DNA of 64,000 nucleotides. Origin: an uncultured Psychrosphaera sp. GTDB lineage: Bacteria > Pseudomonadota > Gammaproteobacteria > Enterobacterales > Alteromonadaceae. The stretch covers positions 1-64,000 of the forward strand of contig NZ_CANMSK010000018.1 in NCBI RefSeq assembly GCF_947500655.1. Reading direction: 5' to 3'. The translations under genes and the position numbers were made by a program. A model generated the notes under the pieces. It was not told the DNA's origin. It saw only the letters and a program-made list of their open reading frames with translations, and searched no databases. Below are positions 1 through 9,085 of this stretch, piece by piece; positions within the stretch are counted from its first letter, which is position 1, and every line of letters begins with the position of its first letter.

Positions 1-110
1 ATTGATATCGGATTTTGAACTATTCAAAAGATCGGTCAATGGATCGTTAAATATTTCTTAACTGATCGGCATTACAACTTATGTTGGCTTTTTTATGTTC
101 TTTTTTTACT

Positions 111-374
111 TCAGTCTCCGCCGCCTCCAGCAGACGAATAACCTTCACCATTACTTAACGATGAACCTATTTTGTTTCTAGCTAATGGACGATCTTGGCT
201 ACGATAGAATTGCCATATTCCAATTCCGGCAATGACAGGAATTAGCCAAACTATAAATAGTTGAGCTCCTTTTTGGAAAGGTTCCAAATCATCTCTTCTT
301 AATAAGAAGATAGTCACAATTAAATTCATCAAAACAATACTTGTCACAACGGCATACCAAATTTTAAATTCCAT
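111..374 (-). CDS. small two-helix membrane protein, hypothetical
   Basis: An 87-residue protein with two predicted membrane helices (about residues 5-25 and 38-56) separated by a short charged loop that contains RRDD. The tail is Gly/Ser-rich and ends in a run of glycines followed by Asp. No signal peptidase site, catalytic motif or family signature is recognised. It lies 49 bases downstream of the zntB-like gene on the same strand and may be cotranscribed with it. Function unknown; the coding call rests on its membrane-protein composition and on the absence of a competing frame. Confidence 0.6.
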   Translation of the reverse strand: MEFKIWYAVVTSIVLMNLIVTIFLLRRDDLEPFQKGAQLFIVWLIPVIAGIGIWQFYRSQDRPLARNKIGSSLSNGEGYSSAGGGGD

Positions 375-423
375 AAAATGCCTTTATTTACTAATCAAAT
401 ACAGGGTGAAAATTTAATTTATC

Positions 424-1386
424 TTAAAACCATTTATTTTTTTTAAACACCCAAACTTGCAGTGAAACTACCACGACGAGCATGAAGCTGAATAGTCCGA
501 AAGCGTATGGATTGTCTGAGCCAGGTATTCCGCCAACATTTACCCCTAACAACCCGGTAAAAAAGCCAAGCGGTAAGAATATGGCAGCTACGATGGATAG
601 CACGTACATGCGTCCATTCATTTGCTCTGCTAAACGATTACTTAATTCTTCTTGGCTTACGGTCGCGCGGTCTTTGATTGAGTCTAAATCTTCTATAAAA
701 CGGATTAAGTGATCAGTGGTTTCCCTCAATTGAATGCGTTCTTCTGTGTTAAAAAAGGTGACCTTTTCACTTAATAATTGCTGCATAGCTTCACGTTGTG
801 GCGATAAGTAACGACGTAGGGAGATGATTTGACGACGACAGTCTGACAGTTCATTGCGTAAACCATAGTTGCTAGACATTAAAATAGCTTCTTCAATTTC
901 AGATACTTTATCTTCAATTTCATCAATGGTTCCAGCCATTCTTATAATTAATCGTTCCGTTAAAATACTGACGAATTGAGCTGGCGTTGTTGGGCCTTCT
1001 CCTGCATCAAAGTCTGTGGCTATATCTCTGGTTGATAATAATGTGCGGTGACGTGTGCTGATCACTTTATCTTTAGACAACCATAAACGAATAGATACCA
1101 TATCTTCTGGGTTGCTATTCGCCGCTAAGTTAACACCTCGTAACGAGATAAGAATTCCATCATGAAATACAGACGCTCTCGGTCGAGTTTCATCATGTAA
1201 TAACGCATCTATAACAACTTGGTTTAAACCACTTTTTTCATTCAGCCAAGAGATAGTTTCCTCTGCTTCATAATCAAAGTGTAACCAATAAGGTTTGTCG
1301 GTATTTAATTCGTCTAGTTCGGTAACACGATTACTTGATGGTTCTTCATCAAAGTAATAACCATGTACAAATTTTTTAGGCTGCAT
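424..1386 (-). CDS. zntB: ZntB/CorA-family divalent cation transporter
   Basis: A 320-residue CorA-superfamily transporter. A long cytoplasmic, largely helical domain (residues 1-255) is followed by two C-terminal membrane helices (about 262-282 and 293-313). The loop after the first helix reads GVNVGGIPG, which is the ZntB form of the CorA signature (GVN in place of the GMN of magnesium channels). Family knowledge: ZntB forms a pentamer in the inner membrane and moves Zn2+. The length matches E. coli ZntB. The C-terminal KKNKWF is the usual basic cytoplasmic end. The ZntB rather than CorA assignment depends on that loop; the exact ion is inferred. Confidence 0.85.
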   Translation of the reverse strand: MQPKKFVHGYYFDEEPSSNRVTELDELNTDKPYWLHFDYEAEETISWLNEKSGLNQVVIDALLHDETRPRASVFHDGILISLRGVNLAANSNPEDMVSIRLWLSKDKVISTRHRTLLSTRDIATDFDAGEGPTTPAQFVSILTERLIIRMAGTIDEIEDKVSEIEEAILMSSNYGLRNELSDCRRQIISLRRYLSPQREAMQQLLSEKVTFFNTEERIQLRETTDHLIRFIEDLDSIKDRATVSQEELSNRLAEQMNGRMYVLSIVAAIFLPLGFFTGLLGVNVGGIPGSDNPYAFGLFSFMLVVVVSLQVWVFKKNKWF

Positions 1387-1453
1387 CAGCTTTGCTCCTG
1401 AGAAATAGCAAGTGTCACAAGTAAACCTTATTAAAGTGGTTTACATATAATTA

Positions 1454-4276
1454 TTAATTAGAAAACGTTAACCTAGGTTTGGCGTCTTTGCCGTTGTCGA
1501 CTCTTGGTGCACACAATAACAATCTGGAGCTTTTTATCTTGTATTCATCAACCATTAAGTCTTTAAAGTTTTTCATTCGATTCAATGACAATTGATTCAA
1601 TTTATCTAATTGTTTTACGGTTAACTTCTCGGTACTTTCAATACCAATATCAGATTTAGTAGACAAAGCACAGACGGTAATTTGAGTATCTTCTTTATCT
1701 ATCATTAATGCTGAGAATTCGTTTAGAAACTCTGAAGCAGACTCAGGTAATTCGTCTTCGCCTGTAGTTAATATCAAATCTTGAAACCTAACCTTAAGAA
1801 TAAACTCCCCTGCTTGCATGCCAATTTGAACAATACTGGCGTATGGCACAAAGGCATTCATCAAGTATTCTTTGGTGGCCGCCATAGTGGCACGTTGAAC
1901 TAATAACGACATAAAACCACTTAGTCTAAAATCTGGCGAATTTAAATCACCGTCAATTGGTACGTCTAATTCAATATTACCGTCACTATCTTTTAACATA
2001 GATAGTGCGAGATTCACTGGGATAAAACTATCCACCATTATAGAACTGTCATAATCAAAAGATTCCGACAATTCAACACGTGACAGGTTAAGTTGTGCAT
2101 TACCATTGATCTGTTCACCGTTAATAACAAAGCTACTTACCGTGTTCAAATGGCCACTTTCAATCGCCATAAACTGTTGTACGTACGCTGTGGTTGTGGA
2201 TAAATCAAACTCGCTCACGGTAATATCAGCTTTAACGTATTTATCTTTTTTGAAGGGCTCGACATCCGCATTAATACTGAATTTTGAATATTGATCAAAC
2301 GCTCCTGCTACGGTAACTTTGGTCGTTACACTTGGCTTTTCGCTATCAATAGGCTCTAGTGTAAAGGTCGAGACTTTAATGTTGTTACTATAACTTGGTG
2401 ATACCGAGCGATCCGTTACCGCTAAAATCAGATCATCTGACAAGCTTATTTTGCCAACATAAAAACGAAATGGATTTTCTTGCTCGCTCGCTTTATCTTC
2501 TACACCTTTTTCCTGTTTTGTATCTGCTGGCTCCGCCTTTGTGTTTGCTTTAACTGCTTGTGACTCTCCAGTTACTGGTGAAATGTTTACTGTATTACTT
2601 GCCGCCTCTTGAGGAGTTTCAGTTGTGGTTGTAGACGAAGGAGAAAGTAATGCATTTAACTGAAGCACAGAGCCATTAGCTTGTTTATTAATAGCTGAGT
2701 TCACTTTATTAATATCTACACTGGTAACTAATACACCATTATTGGTTATCTCTATATCCGCTACGCTAATTTTTGCTATTTCTAATAAAGGTGAAAACCC
2801 AGGTTTTTCTGGCGCTTTAGTATTATCTGTTTTAGTTTTATCATTTTTCTCTTCATCGGTTTTCTTGTTGCTGCTTTTGTTTTCACTAAGCTCTATAATT
2901 TTGTCATTAACCACAACTATGCTGTCAAACTCAATTAAGTCGGTTTGAATAAGATTTTCACCATTTTCTATCACAGCACTGATATTTGGAATATTAAGTT
3001 TGGCTAGTTTCAATAGCTCAGTAACACTTTCCTTTGTATTGTCAGATTGTTTATTTTTCTCTGCAGATGTTTCTGGAGCTTGCTCAGCTCTTGTTTGTTC
3101 AACGACTAAATCTGTCTGTTCAATGCCGATGCTTGAACGCAAGCTCAGCCCTTGTTGTAAACTGGCAACCGTTTGCTCTGTTTGATTGAATAACGACAAT
3201 AGTGAATGTGGTGTTGATAACTCTACAGCGCCGTCTTTAAATTGTAAGTCAGAAATGGCGACTTTACGGTTTTCTGTGCCCGTTTGCATTAAAGCAAAGT
3301 CGGTTAACTGTAATTGAACACCTTTTATTTGAGACGATATTTTGGACTGATCAAACACAACGTTTTGTTGTAATTGAAATGACAGTAAACCTTCAATGTT
3401 ATTAAACTCCTTGGTAGTTTCAGTTGCAGTTTGGGTTAAAGCTGATTGAACTGTTTCAACAGGAGTATTAAGTGGCGCTAACAGTGCTGATTTAAACTGA
3501 TGTAAGTCCAATTTAGTCAGGTTAACTCCGTACTCAAACTGACCAATGCCATCATTTAGTTGCAGCTTAGCATTTAGTTCTAATGGAGCTTGGTTAACAA
3601 GTAAGGTGAGCGTTGCAGCGGCTGATTGTTGCAATTGAGAAAGTATAACGTCAGAGATAACTAAATTGTTGAGTTTAATGCTCTGCTTATCTTCAGCTAA
3701 AGTGAATAACAGGGTAGCGTTTTTGATTAAAAGTTTTGGGAGCTCAAACTTAGCTGTACTTAACCAGCTTTTTTCTTCTTCAGCTTCAAACTTTGGCTCT
3801 TTTTTAGTTTCAGACTCTGGTTTAGATGAGTCAGCAACTTTTACTTCTGTCGGTTTAGTTGCTTTTGTCGGTGCCGTTGATTCCGTAGAAGATGTATCTT
3901 GCGACGTTATTAATTCAACTTGGGTAAGGATTTGCTCTAAATCTGCTTGCAAGCCATCTATTTCAAATTTTTCAATAACAATTCTATTCGCCAGTAGTTT
4001 AAACAAGCTAACTTCAATAGTTGCTGAGGGGATTGAGAGCAAGCTGTTATTTTCATTCGCCCGAGAGTCTAAAATTTCTAACTGACTAATATAAAGCTGA
4101 GAAATAAAAGGATTATAGCGAATGCTAGTTTCTTCACTTAACTGCAAGTTTTTACTTGTTAAAAAAGAAGATAAATAATGATCTATCACTACAGGAGACA
4201 AAGTCCAAACAGCCCCATTAACAATAAGGTAACTGGCCAGAACGACTTTAATAATACGAGAATATATTTTTGACAT
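1454..4276 (-). CDS. DUF748 / AsmA-like envelope protein
   Basis: A 940-residue protein with one N-terminal membrane anchor (residues 8-28) and a very long periplasmic part. The C-terminal third carries the DUF748 pattern (about 770-830: a GNIELDVPIDGDL segment, then SPDFRLSGF). The middle is interrupted by low-complexity Thr/Lys/Glu/Ser stretches (roughly 125-170, 395-425, 470-500 and 560-620) that look like linkers. DUF748 proteins are related to AsmA/TamB-type proteins thought to bridge the periplasm and affect outer-membrane lipid or protein homeostasis; that role is not shown here. It stands alone, divergent from apbE. The last 100 residues, which contain VCALSTKSDIG, resemble an OmpA-like tail only weakly. 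Confidence 0.8.
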   Translation of the reverse strand: MSKIYSRIIKVVLASYLIVNGAVWTLSPVVIDHYLSSFLTSKNLQLSEETSIRYNPFISQLYISQLEILDSRANENNSLLSIPSATIEVSLFKLLANRIVIEKFEIDGLQADLEQILTQVELITSQDTSSTESTAPTKATKPTEVKVADSSKPESETKKEPKFEAEEEKSWLSTAKFELPKLLIKNATLLFTLAEDKQSIKLNNLVISDVILSQLQQSAAATLTLLVNQAPLELNAKLQLNDGIGQFEYGVNLTKLDLHQFKSALLAPLNTPVETVQSALTQTATETTKEFNNIEGLLSFQLQQNVVFDQSKISSQIKGVQLQLTDFALMQTGTENRKVAISDLQFKDGAVELSTPHSLLSLFNQTEQTVASLQQGLSLRSSIGIEQTDLVVEQTRAEQAPETSAEKNKQSDNTKESVTELLKLAKLNIPNISAVIENGENLIQTDLIEFDSIVVVNDKIIELSENKSSNKKTDEEKNDKTKTDNTKAPEKPGFSPLLEIAKISVADIEITNNGVLVTSVDINKVNSAINKQANGSVLQLNALLSPSSTTTTETPQEAASNTVNISPVTGESQAVKANTKAEPADTKQEKGVEDKASEQENPFRFYVGKISLSDDLILAVTDRSVSPSYSNNIKVSTFTLEPIDSEKPSVTTKVTVAGAFDQYSKFSINADVEPFKKDKYVKADITVSEFDLSTTTAYVQQFMAIESGHLNTVSSFVINGEQINGNAQLNLSRVELSESFDYDSSIMVDSFIPVNLALSMLKDSDGNIELDVPIDGDLNSPDFRLSGFMSLLVQRATMAATKEYLMNAFVPYASIVQIGMQAGEFILKVRFQDLILTTGEDELPESASEFLNEFSALMIDKEDTQITVCALSTKSDIGIESTEKLTVKQLDKLNQLSLNRMKNFKDLMVDEYKIKSSRLLLCAPRVDNGKDAKPRLTFSN

Positions 4277-4521
4277 GATTCAACTTTTTTAAATTCAAAT
4301 TTTAGCCTTGCTAAGAGTAAGACTATTTATGGTTAATCATAAAGTGATTATTTTGGGATTACCATGATATTAATTGTACCTTGCCACATAGCAATTAATT
4401 ATCCACATTTTTCACCTACTTTCTGGTGTCTAATGAAATAAGTGCCTATAGTTAGCTAGCAATAATATTAAATAAAATTCATCACCAAATAACTTAGCTT
4501 TAAAGGATCTACTTCTAGTCT

Positions 4522-5412
4522 ATGACTAATCAAATATCAGTAACTCAGCAAGAAGGACATATACAAGTGGCTTTTACAGCTATGGCTTCTCCTTGTTATT
4601 TATTAATTGAAGGTGACGATGTCACCCAACACCAAAAACTAATAAAACATACCATTAAAGAAGTAGAAAGGTTAGAGCAAAAATTATCACGTTATGTACT
4701 AGACAGCGTGTGCACTAAGATAAACCTGTCCAATGGCAATCCAGTAGAAATTGATACTGAAACCTACAATTTATTTAAATACGCTCAAGAATTATATGAC
4801 GTATCCGATGGTTTATTTGATATTACCTCAGGTGCATTAAGTCAAGTATGGACCTTTGATGAAGACTTAGTGACACCAACGCAAGAAGCCATAGACAGAG
4901 TGTTACCTTATGTTGGTTGGACAAAAATGACAGTTACACCTGAAGCGATTACATTACCTACGGGCATGGAAATTGACTTTGGTGCTATGGGTAAAGAATA
5001 TGCCGTTAGCTGCATAGCAAAAGTCGGTCGTGAACTTGCACCGAAACATTCTATATTGATCAACATAGGTGGCGATATGGAGATCAGCCAAAAAAGAAGT
5101 GATGGTTTAAAGTGGACCGTAGATATAGAAAGGCATGCTCAAGAGCCACTCAGAGTTAAATTTGATAGAGGCGCAATGGCAACAACTGGTGATTTACATC
5201 GCTTTGTTATGATAGATGGTGAGCGTTACAGCCACATCCTCAACCCTAAAACTGGTTGGCCAATAAAACAGAGTGTTTCCACTGTCACCGTTACTGCGCA
5301 AACCTGTATTCAAGCAGGCTCTATAGCAACATTAGCATTATTAAAAGGTGACGATACTGAAAGCTTTCTAGAGAAACAAACCGGCATCAAGTATGTTGTA
5401 AATCATTATTAA
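4522..5412 (+). CDS. apbE: FAD:protein FMN transferase (ApbE family), no signal peptide
   Basis: A 296-residue ApbE-family enzyme. These proteins use FAD and Mg2+ to attach FMN to a Thr/Ser of a target such as NqrB/NqrC or RnfG/RnfD. Family motifs are in order: LFDITSGALS (about 97-106), the DFGAMGKEYAV nucleotide-binding loop (about 153-163), INIGGDMEIS (about 180-189) and ATTGDL followed by the C-terminal HILNPKTGWP (about 240-249). Most gammaproteobacterial ApbE are lipoproteins with a Cys lipobox; here the protein begins MTNQISVTQQEG and shows no signal sequence, so it should act in the cytoplasm. No Nqr or Rnf gene is adjacent. A hairpin terminator follows the stop codon. Confidence 0.9.
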   Translation: MTNQISVTQQEGHIQVAFTAMASPCYLLIEGDDVTQHQKLIKHTIKEVERLEQKLSRYVLDSVCTKINLSNGNPVEIDTETYNLFKYAQELYDVSDGLFDITSGALSQVWTFDEDLVTPTQEAIDRVLPYVGWTKMTVTPEAITLPTGMEIDFGAMGKEYAVSCIAKVGRELAPKHSILINIGGDMEISQKRSDGLKWTVDIERHAQEPLRVKFDRGAMATTGDLHRFVMIDGERYSHILNPKTGWPIKQSVSTVTVTAQTCIQAGSIATLALLKGDDTESFLEKQTGIKYVVNHY

Positions 5413-5472
5413 TTAGCTGACATTTAAAGTAGCTTTTACACCAATTGAATTAATCGATTATAAATTAAAATA

Positions 5473-5499
5473 AAAAAACCGACATGATGTCGGTTTTTT
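5473..5499. terminator. bidirectional terminator between apbE and dnaJ
   Basis: Hairpin with stem ACCGACAT/ATGTCGGT flanked by an A run on the left and a T run on the right, so it can serve both converging genes. Confidence 0.85.
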
Positions 5500-5525
5500 A
5501 TTAAGTGTATTTATTCAAGCTTAGT

Positions 5526-6671
5526 TTAACTGGTTAAGTCATCAAAAAACTTTTTAACACCGTCAAAGAAACCTTGTTCTTTTGGACGATTTTTTGATGT
5601 TTTACCCGACATAGTTTCTTCAAATTGATTTAATAAATCTTTTTGTTTGTCGTTTAAGTTAACTGGTGTTTCAATAATAACTTTACATAGCAAGTCACCA
5701 ACTGGACCACCACGAACAGACTTAACACCTTTTCCGCGTAAACGGAAAGTTCTGCCTGATTGAGTTTCAGAAGGTATTTTTAGATTAGCTCTGCCACCTA
5801 AGGTTGGCACTTCAATCTCGCCACCTAATGCTGCAGTTGTAAAGCCGATAGGAACATCACAATATAAGTTAGTTCCGTCACGTTGGAAAATTTTGTGATC
5901 TTTAACGTGAACTTGAACAAATAAGTCGCCGGTACCAGCGCCATTTAATCCTGCTTCACCTTCACCTGCTAGTCTGATCCTGTCTCCAGTATCAACACCT
6001 GCTGGAATTTTAACTGATAAGGTTTTAGTCTTTTCAACACGCCCTTCGCCATAACATGATTTACAAGGGTCTGAAATAATCTGACCTTTACCTTTACATG
6101 TTGGACAAGTTTGTTGAACAGCAAAGAAGCCTTGACGCATTTGTACTTGGCCTTGACCGTGACAAGTTGTACAAGTTTTAGCTTTAGAGCCTTTATTGGC
6201 ACCTGAACCATCACAAGGTTCACAAGTTACCCAGGTAGGAACTTTAATTTCAAGCTCTTTACCACGGACTGCATCTTCTAAGGTCATTTCTAAGCTGTAA
6301 CGTAAATCAGAGCCACGTTGTTGTTGACGTTGACCACCACCTCCGCGACGACCTCCGCCACCAAAGATGTCACCAAATACATCGCCAAAAACATCGCTGT
6401 AATCAGCGCCGCCGCCAAATCCACCATGACCTCCGCCGTGACCGTGTTCAAACGCAGCGTGTCCGTGTTGATCGTATTTATGACGAGTATCTTCGTTAGA
6501 TAATATTTCGTAAGCTTCTTTGACTTCTTTAAATTTAACTTCTAAGTCTTTATCACCCTTAGTACGGTCAGGGTGAAATTTCATCGCCAAGCGCTTATAT
6601 GCTTTTTTGATCTCTCGTTCTGTGGCGCTTCTCTCAACACTCAGAACTTCGTAATAATCGCGTTTAGACAT
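5526..6671 (-). CDS. dnaJ: chaperone DnaJ (Hsp40)
   Basis: Type I Hsp40 co-chaperone that delivers unfolded substrates to DnaK and stimulates its ATPase. The order is canonical: J domain with HPD (about residues 1-70), a Gly/Phe-rich linker (75-115, with [10 protein letters not shown]), four zinc-binding CxxCxGxG repeats ([32 protein letters not shown]; about 140-205), then the C-terminal substrate-binding barrel. I start it at [10 protein letters not shown], the family-conserved N-terminus; a GTG 12 bases upstream would add four residues that homologues lack. It lies downstream of dnaK on the same strand, separated by a 206-base structured spacer. Confidence 0.97.
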   Translation of the reverse strand: MSKRDYYEVLSVERSATEREIKKAYKRLAMKFHPDRTKGDKDLEVKFKEVKEAYEILSNEDTRHKYDQHGHAAFEHGHGGGHGGFGGGADYSDVFGDVFGDIFGGGGRRGGGGQRQQQRGSDLRYSLEMTLEDAVRGKELEIKVPTWVTCEPCDGSGANKGSKAKTCTTCHGQGQVQMRQGFFAVQQTCPTCKGKGQIISDPCKSCYGEGRVEKTKTLSVKIPAGVDTGDRIRLAGEGEAGLNGAGTGDLFVQVHVKDHKIFQRDGTNLYCDVPIGFTTAALGGEIEVPTLGGRANLKIPSETQSGRTFRLRGKGVKSVRGGPVGDLLCKVIIETPVNLNDKQKDLLNQFEETMSGKTSKNRPKEQGFFDGVKKFFDDLTS

Positions 6672-6704
6672 ATTAAAATTCACTCTTTTTTTAAAACAAA
6701 TAAA

Positions 6705-6722
6705 GGCGTACTAATGTACGCC
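6705..6722 (-). terminator. terminator-like hairpin upstream of dnaJ
   Basis: Perfect 7-bp stem GGCGTAC/GTACGCC with a 4-base loop. On the minus strand it is followed by an imperfect T tract (TTTATTTGTTTT). It lies 33 bases before the dnaJ start, so it could attenuate dnaK transcripts before dnaJ and lower the DnaJ:DnaK ratio. Confidence 0.55.
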
Positions 6723-6750
6723 CGTATAAAAATCTTTATTTTGAAGCCGC

Positions 6751-6862
6751 CTAAATTACTATTTTAAAAAGTAATTTAGACGTTCTAGTTGGCTCTAGGT
6801 CTAGAAGTAAGCGCGGAGTGTGGTTTACCACATGAGCACTTACGACAACGACATTGAGCCAA
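6751..6862 (-). other. highly structured dnaK-dnaJ intergenic RNA
   Basis: The spacer holds nested inverted repeats. Bases 6789-6795 (TTGGCTC) pair with 6856-6862 (GAGCCAA). Inside them 6807-6814 pairs with 6836-6843 (8 bp, with one position that becomes a G-U pair in minus-strand RNA). At the tip TGTGG-TTTA-CCACA (6819-6832) closes. A second stem lies just downstream: CTAAATTACT (6751-6760) with AGTAATTTAG (6770-6779). There is no T tract after the large stem, so it is not an ordinary terminator. It could be a processing or stability element or a small RNA. Confidence 0.5.
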
Positions 6863-6877
6863 ATAGGGCGATATCAA

Positions 6878-8806
6878 TTATTTTTTATCGTCTTCATTTA
6901 CTTCTTCAAACTCAGCATCAACTACATCATCGTCTTGTGCAGATTGAGCTTGTTCTCCACCCATATCTGGACCAGCTTCCTGCGCACCTGATTTAGCTTG
7001 TGCTATTTCAGCTAGCTTTTGTGAAGCTTCCATTAGAGCTTTAGATTTAGCTTCAATATCATCTGTTGAACCAGACTTAGATGCGTCTTTAAGCTCAGTG
7101 ATAGCAGCTTCAATAACTTCTTTGTCTTCAACTGGTAAGTCATCACCAGCTTCTACGATTTGTTTTTCAGTAGCATGTGCTAGAGCGTCGGCTTGATTAC
7201 GAGCTTGCGCTAGTACTTCAAACTTTTTGTCTTCTTCAGCATTTGCTTCTGCATCACGGATCATCGCTTCAACTTCTTCATCAGATAAACCTGAAGATGC
7301 TTGGATAGTGATTTTCTGTTCTTTACCTGTATCTTTGTCTTTTGCAGATACATGTAAGATACCGTCGGCATCAACATCGAATGTTACTTCGATTTGTGGC
7401 GTACCACGTTGTGCTGCACGTATACCTTCTAAGTTGAACTGACCAAGTGACTTATTGTTTGCCGCTTGTTTACGCTCGCCTTGTAGTACGTGAATTGTTA
7501 CTGCTGCTTGGTTATCTTCTGCAGTTGAGAACGTTTGTGACTGTTTTGTAGGAATCGTAGTATTTTTCTCGATTACTGCAGTCATTACGCCACCCATAGT
7601 CTCGATACCTAGAGATAATGGACTAACGTCTAATAACAATACATCTTTAACGTCACCAGAAAGAACACCAGCTTGAATCGCTGCGCCAACCGCTACCGCT
7701 TCATCAGGGTTAACATCTTTACGAGGCTCTTTACCGAAGAATTCAGTAACAGCTTCTTGTACCTTAGGCATACGTGTTTGACCACCAACTAAGATGATGT
7801 CATTTATATCACTTACTGATAAATCTGCATCTTTAAGAGCCATTTTTAATGGTTCTAATGTTGCTTGGATCATATCTTCAACAAGAGACTCTAGTTTTGA
7901 ACGAGTGATCTTGATGTTCATGTGTTTAGGACCAGAAGCATCCGCCGTTACATACGGTAAGTTAACTTCTGTTGTTTGCGCAGATGAAAGTTCGATTTTC
8001 GCTTTTTCTGCAGCTTCTTTAACACGTTGCATTGCAAGAGGATCATTTTTAAGATTAACGCCTTGCTCTTTATTAAATTCTTCAACTAAGTAGTTGATAA
8101 CACGGTTATCGAAATCTTCACCACCTAAGTGAGTATCACCATTAGTTGCTAGAACTTCAAATGTTTGCTCGCCATCTACTTCATCAATTTCGATGATAGA
8201 GATATCAAATGTACCACCACCAAGGTCGTAAACTGCAACAACATTGTCGCCACCTTTTTTACCAAGACCGTATGCTAATGCAGCGGCTGTTGGCTCGTTG
8301 ATAATACGTTTTACGTCTAATCCAGCAATACGACCAGCATCTTTAGTTGCTTGACGTTGTGAATCGTTAAAATAAGCAGGCACCGTGATTACAGCAGCAG
8401 TAACTGCTTCACCAAGATAATCTTCAGCTGTTTTCTTCATTTTCTTAAGAACTTCAGCAGAGATTTGTGGCGGAGCCATTTTCTCGCCTTTCGCTTCAAC
8501 CCATGCATCGCCATTGTCAGCTTTAACAATTTTAAAAGGCATGATGTCGATATCACGTTGAATTTCTTTATCTTCCCAACGACGACCAATTAAACGCTTG
8601 ATTGCGAATAATGTATTTGTTGGATTTGTTACTGCTTGACGTTTAGCTGGTTGACCAACTAAAGTTTCACCGTCTTCTGTGTATGCGATGATAGATGGCG
8701 TTGTACGATCACCCTCTGCATTCTCAATTACACGAGGTTTGTCACCGTCTAAAACTGCAACACAAGAGTTAGTTGTACCTAAATCTATACCGATCATTCT
8801 ACCCAT
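6878..8806 (-). CDS. dnaK: molecular chaperone DnaK (Hsp70)
   Basis: A 642-residue Hsp70. The N-terminal ATPase domain begins [18 protein letters not shown] and carries the phosphate loops and [13 protein letters not shown] (about 190-203). The conserved linker [15 protein letters not shown] precedes the substrate-binding beta domain, and a helical lid ends in a charged tail that contains the family-typical [10 protein letters not shown]. It refolds or holds unfolded proteins in the cytosol with DnaJ and GrpE; grpE is not in this window. The start is fixed by the conserved N-terminus. A sigma32-like promoter lies about 50 bases upstream. Confidence 0.98.
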   Translation of the reverse strand: MGRMIGIDLGTTNSCVAVLDGDKPRVIENAEGDRTTPSIIAYTEDGETLVGQPAKRQAVTNPTNTLFAIKRLIGRRWEDKEIQRDIDIMPFKIVKADNGDAWVEAKGEKMAPPQISAEVLKKMKKTAEDYLGEAVTAAVITVPAYFNDSQRQATKDAGRIAGLDVKRIINEPTAAALAYGLGKKGGDNVVAVYDLGGGTFDISIIEIDEVDGEQTFEVLATNGDTHLGGEDFDNRVINYLVEEFNKEQGVNLKNDPLAMQRVKEAAEKAKIELSSAQTTEVNLPYVTADASGPKHMNIKITRSKLESLVEDMIQATLEPLKMALKDADLSVSDINDIILVGGQTRMPKVQEAVTEFFGKEPRKDVNPDEAVAVGAAIQAGVLSGDVKDVLLLDVSPLSLGIETMGGVMTAVIEKNTTIPTKQSQTFSTAEDNQAAVTIHVLQGERKQAANNKSLGQFNLEGIRAAQRGTPQIEVTFDVDADGILHVSAKDKDTGKEQKITIQASSGLSDEEVEAMIRDAEANAEEDKKFEVLAQARNQADALAHATEKQIVEAGDDLPVEDKEVIEAAITELKDASKSGSTDDIEAKSKALMEASQKLAEIAQAKSGAQEAGPDMGGEQAQSAQDDDVVDAEFEEVNEDDKK

Positions 8807-8857
8807 GGGATGTTCTCCAAAATTCTGTTATTAGGGGGTTAAATTTGCTTGCTATCT

Positions 8858-8885
8858 AAGTGGGGTTAGCTAAATGGTTTTCAAC
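8858..8885 (-). promoter_or_regulatory. sigma32-like heat-shock promoter of dnaK
   Basis: On the minus strand GTTGAAA (8879-8885) and CCCCACTT (8858-8865) are separated by 13 bases. They match the sigma32 consensus CTTGAAA / CCCCATnT well, lie 52 bases upstream of the dnaK ATG, and fit the known heat-shock control of this gene. Confidence 0.7.
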
Positions 8886-9085
8886 TCAAAACATGAAGTT
8901 TTTTGCAAAAAACATTAAATTAGTGTGGTTATATCGATTTTTTTATGATTTTTACTAATTATATTGAAAATTTATGCTAAAAATTGGAGCTAAGCGCGTA
9001 TAAAATGCTGTAATTATCATCATCCACAGTAAACACTTATCTTTAGTCTTTATAATCCAGGCAGATTAAAGGTGCTTATCTAACG

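Noticed and set aside
424-1386. CorA magnesium channel
   Set aside because: The loop reads GVN with GGIPG after it, the ZntB form, not GMN.
3666-4085. 139-residue plus-strand frame inside the DUF748 gene
   Set aside because: Shadow of the low-complexity minus-strand coding region; the long minus-strand frame with a membrane anchor is the real gene.
6789-6862. Possible tRNA between dnaK and dnaJ
   Set aside because: The fold is one nested stem without anticodon or T arms and no CCA end.
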